14,858 bases of DNA from Haloarculaceae archaeon. GTDB lineage: Archaea > Halobacteriota > Halobacteria > Halobacteriales > Haloarculaceae. The stretch covers positions 1 to 14,858 of the forward strand of contig JAHENO010000117.1 of assembly GCA_018609945.1 (NCBI GenBank), given 5' to 3'. Made by a program: the position numbers and the translations under genes. The notes beneath the pieces are model-generated. The model had not been told where the DNA came from. It was given only the letters and a program-made list of their open reading frames with translations, and did no database searches. Shown here piece after piece: positions 12,465-14,858 of the stretch (positions are counted from its first letter, which is position 1; every line of letters begins with the position of its first letter).

Positions 12465-14210
12465 GTGAGCAGGCGGGCGAAGATCGTCTGCACGCTCGGT
12501 CCGGCCTCCGAGGACAGGGCGACCATCGCCGGCCTGGCCGAGGCCGGCATGTCGGTCGCGCGCCTGAACGCCAGTCACGGAAACCGGGAGCAGCGGCGGT
12601 CGCTGATCGAGACGCTCCGGGACGTCGACGGCGAGACCGAGGAACCGCTGGCGGTCATGCACGACCTGCCGGGACCGGAGGTGCGGACGGCCGACACCGA
12701 CGCGCCCGTCGTGCTCGAGGCGGGCGACACGGTCGAGTTCGCACCCGGTGACGACGCCGACGCCGGGCGCGTGGGCCTCTCCCGGTCGATCGGGGGCGCG
12801 AGGCCGGGGGACTCGATCCTCCTCGACGACGGCCGCCTCGAGGCGACCGTCACCGGCGTCGACGGGCAGGTCGTGACCGCAGAGATCGAGGTCGGCGGCA
12901 AACTCGGCAGCCGGGCCGGCGTCAACGTCCCCGGGGTCGACCTCGAACTGCCGGCGGTGACCGACACCGACCGTGCGGAACTGGACCTGGCGGCCGAGAT
13001 GGGCGTCGACTTCGTGGCCGCGAGTTTCGTCCGGGCGGGCGAGGACATCTTCGAGATCGACGCCGAACTCCAGGACCGGGGCGCCGACATCCCGGTGGTC
13101 GCGAAGATCGAGCGCGCCGACGCCGTCACGAACCTCGCGGACATCGTCGACGCCGCCGACGGCGTCATGGTCGCCAGGGGCGACCTGGGCGTCGAGTGTC
13201 CACTCGAGGACGTCCCGATCATCCAGAAACGCATCATCCGGACCTGCCACCGGGCGGGCGTGCCGGTGATAACAGCGACCGAGATGCTCGACTCGATGAT
13301 CCACCAGCGCCGGCCCACGCGCGCGGAAGCGTCCGACGTCGCCAACGCCATCCTCGATGGCACCGACTCGGTGATGCTCTCGGGAGAGACGGCCGTGGGC
13401 GATCACCCCGTGACGGTCGTCGAGACGATGGACCGCATCATCCGCTACATCGAGGGCAGCGACGAGTACGCCGAGGTCCTCGAGCGACGGGTACCGGCGG
13501 CCGACGACACCCGGACGGACGCACTGGCGCGGTCGGCCAGGTTTCTCGCCAGGGACGTCGACGCGACTGCGGTCGTGGCCGCCAGCGAATCCGGCTACAC
13601 CGCCCGGAAGGCCGCCAAGTACCGCCCGCACATCCCGGTCGTCGCCGCGACGACCAGCGAGCGCGTCCGACGGGAACTCGCGCTCACCTGGGGCATCACC
13701 GCCCAGCGGGTCGCCCACTACGAGAGCGCCGACGCCATCATCCAGAACGCCGTCCAGTCGGCCATCGACACCGGCGTCGCCGAGAGCGGGGACACCGTGG
13801 TCGTCCTCTCGGGGATGATGACCGAACTGGAGGGGCTGGACACGGCCAACCTGCTCAAGGTCCACGTGGCTGCGGAGCGACTGACTGCTGGCCGGTCGGT
13901 CGTCGACGGACACGTCACCGGCCCGCTTTATCGCGTCGGGGACGGTGACCTCTCGGAGCTACCCGATGGCGTCATACTGTACGTCCCGAGTTCGTTCGAG
14001 GGTGAATTCGACGGCGACCTCGCAACGGTCGCGGGCATCGTCGATGGCCACCAGGGGGTCACGGGTTACCCGGCCATCGTCGCCCGCGAACTCGACGTGC
14101 CGATGGTCTGTGACGCCCCGATCGCGGAGGACATCCCCGACGGGACGGAGGTGACCCTCGACGGCGAACGGGGCGTCGTCTACGCCGACCCGACCGTCGA
14201 GGAGTCCTGA
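12465..14210 (+). CDS. pyk: Pyruvate kinase with C-terminal PEP-utiliser-like domain
   Basis: Transfers phosphate from PEP to ADP, giving pyruvate and ATP (EC 2.7.1.40), the last step of the lower glycolytic/semi-phosphorylative Entner-Doudoroff route. From the GTG at 12465 it is 581 residues. The N-terminus SRRAKIVCTLGPAS followed by GMSVARLNASHG is the standard start of the barrel. The signature VVAKIERADAVTNL holds catalytic Lys214, and the metal- and substrate-binding segments are VMVARGDLGVE (234-244), ITATEMLDSMI (269-279) and DSVMLSGETA (301-310). The normal C-domain (about 345-470) is followed by roughly 110 extra residues similar to the swivelling PEP-utiliser domain (GVTGYPAIVARELDVPMVCDA, 531-551). 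There the usual phospho-accepting His is Tyr535. The frame is open further upstream, but no in-frame start there gives a sensible protein. The stop overlaps the next gene's ATG (TGATG). Confidence 0.94.
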   Translation: MSRRAKIVCTLGPASEDRATIAGLAEAGMSVARLNASHGNREQRRSLIETLRDVDGETEEPLAVMHDLPGPEVRTADTDAPVVLEAGDTVEFAPGDDADAGRVGLSRSIGGARPGDSILLDDGRLEATVTGVDGQVVTAEIEVGGKLGSRAGVNVPGVDLELPAVTDTDRAELDLAAEMGVDFVAASFVRAGEDIFEIDAELQDRGADIPVVAKIERADAVTNLADIVDAADGVMVARGDLGVECPLEDVPIIQKRIIRTCHRAGVPVITATEMLDSMIHQRRPTRAEASDVANAILDGTDSVMLSGETAVGDHPVTVVETMDRIIRYIEGSDEYAEVLERRVPAADDTRTDALARSARFLARDVDATAVVAASESGYTARKAAKYRPHIPVVAATTSERVRRELALTWGITAQRVAHYESADAIIQNAVQSAIDTGVAESGDTVVVLSGMMTELEGLDTANLLKVHVAAERLTAGRSVVDGHVTGPLYRVGDGDLSELPDGVILYVPSSFEGEFDGDLATVAGIVDGHQGVTGYPAIVARELDVPMVCDAPIAEDIPDGTEVTLDGERGVVYADPTVEES

Positions 14211-14858
14211 TGGGCTACACGCCGCACGTGCTGGTCGTCGGCGGGACCCCGACCGCGGCCGGACTCGTCCGCGATCTGGCGATGCGCGGGCTGGAGGTGA
14301 CCCTCGTCACTCGCGGGACCTTCGCCGGGACACCCGGCGAGGCGCTGCTCGACAGCGGGGCGCGCGTCGCCGCCAGCGACCCGGAGACGGCAGGGCGCGT
14401 CCACGCCGAGAGCCGCACACTGCGCGAGATTGCCGGCCACTGTATCGAGGACACCGGCGGGCTGATACTGCCACGGGACGACGACACGACGCTCGACGAC
14501 CTCCACGAGGCGTGCCTGTCCGCCGACGTTCCCGTCGAGCGGCTCGACAGCGAGGCGGTCCGGGAGCGCGCGCCGGGCGTCGCGCCGGAGGCCGGGGACG
14601 GACTGGCCGTCCCCGACGCACGGATCGACCCGTTCCGACTGCTCGTCGCGACGGTCGAGGACGCGCGCAACTACGGCGCGACCGTCGAGACGCGGACGGA
14701 GGTGACGGGCTTTTTCGTCGACGAGGGCGCGGTGACACACGCCAAACTCCGCGAGCGAGGGGACGAGGAATTCGAGATGCGGCGGTTCGACTACGTGGTC
14801 AACGCGGCTGGTCCGCGTGCCGGCGAAATCGCCACCATGGCCGACGTCGACCTCCCGG
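14210..14858 (+). CDS. GlpA-like FAD-dependent glycerol-3-phosphate dehydrogenase homologue, 3' truncated by window, degenerate FAD motif
   Basis: The first 216 codons of a gene that starts within the pyk stop (TGATG), so the two are co-transcribed and translationally coupled. The protein aligns by eye with the N-terminal half of GlpA from MGYTPHVLVVGG on: RDLAMRGLEVTLV, SGARVAASDPETA, LREIAGHCIEDTGGL, VPDARIDPFRLLVA (about 134-147) and YVVNAAGPRAGEIA. However, residues that hold FAD in the family are altered. The GGGSTGxG loop is GGTPTAAG (11-18), losing two fingerprint glycines. The acidic residue after the second strand is Thr (LVTRG). The GR.HGLLHSG.RY stretch is shortened to GEALLDSGARV. 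It may be a diverged or non-catalytic paralogue. The C-terminal half and any glpB/glpC neighbours lie outside the window. Confidence 0.8.
   Translation, partial: MGYTPHVLVVGGTPTAAGLVRDLAMRGLEVTLVTRGTFAGTPGEALLDSGARVAASDPETAGRVHAESRTLREIAGHCIEDTGGLILPRDDDTTLDDLHEACLSADVPVERLDSEAVRERAPGVAPEAGDGLAVPDARIDPFRLLVATVEDARNYGATVETRTEVTGFFVDEGAVTHAKLRERGDEEFEMRRFDYVVNAAGPRAGEIATMADVDLP

Noticed and set aside
12399..13913. Minus-strand open frame of 504 codons opposite pyk
   Set aside because: No motif, composition typical of a reverse-strand shadow, and pyk is unambiguous.

Overview
The window is a GC-rich stretch of an archaeal chromosome, almost certainly from a halophilic archaeon (class Halobacteria). 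The predicted proteins are strongly acidic, the core promoters look archaeal (AT-rich TATA-like boxes, several about 28 nt upstream of an ATG as in leaderless transcripts), a GGAGGTGA Shine-Dalgarno occurs inside an operon, and the protein types fit: an HTH-10 (bacterio-opsin-activator type) regulator, a Tat lipoprotein, haloarchaeal UspA and pyruvate kinase with a C-terminal extension. The genus cannot be fixed from what I can see.

Layout. Positions 1-5165 (all minus strand) hold a complete high-affinity ABC importer of the branched-chain amino acid/amide (HAAT/Liv) type. It reads from the right: Tat-exported substrate-binding lipoprotein (5165-3738), a T-rich terminator-like site, then livH, livM, livG and livF joined by three 4-nt ATGA stop/start overlaps, and finally the first 22 codons of another gene only 3 nt after livF. 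A 373-nt divergent promoter region (5166-5538) separates the importer from a single plus-strand universal stress gene, uspA (5539-5943), which looks leaderless. A 432-nt convergent intergenic region follows.

Positions 6376-12357 (minus strand) form an acetate-activation island: two full-length paralogous AMP-forming acetyl-CoA synthetase genes in the same orientation, with one regulator gene between them. The regulator is a four-part fusion: an N-terminal domain that resembles the catalytic fold of tyrosine recombinases but lacks the nucleophilic Tyr and key His, a GAF-like sensor, a bacterio-opsin-activator domain, and a C-terminal HTH-10 DNA-binding domain. The two acs genes share blocks identical at the DNA level, while the upstream copy has changed residues in its ATP-binding loop.

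Positions 12465-14858 (plus strand, divergent from the acs pair) carry pyruvate kinase with a PEP-utiliser-like C-terminal domain whose usual His is replaced, overlapping by one base the start of a truncated glycerol-3-phosphate dehydrogenase (GlpA-like) gene. That protein has lost most of the FAD-binding fingerprint in its N-terminus.

Taken together the window concerns carbon uptake and central carbon entry at acetyl-CoA and PEP/pyruvate. The most unusual items are the recombinase-like/GAF/HTH-10 regulator between duplicated acs genes and the GlpA-like protein with a degenerate flavin site.
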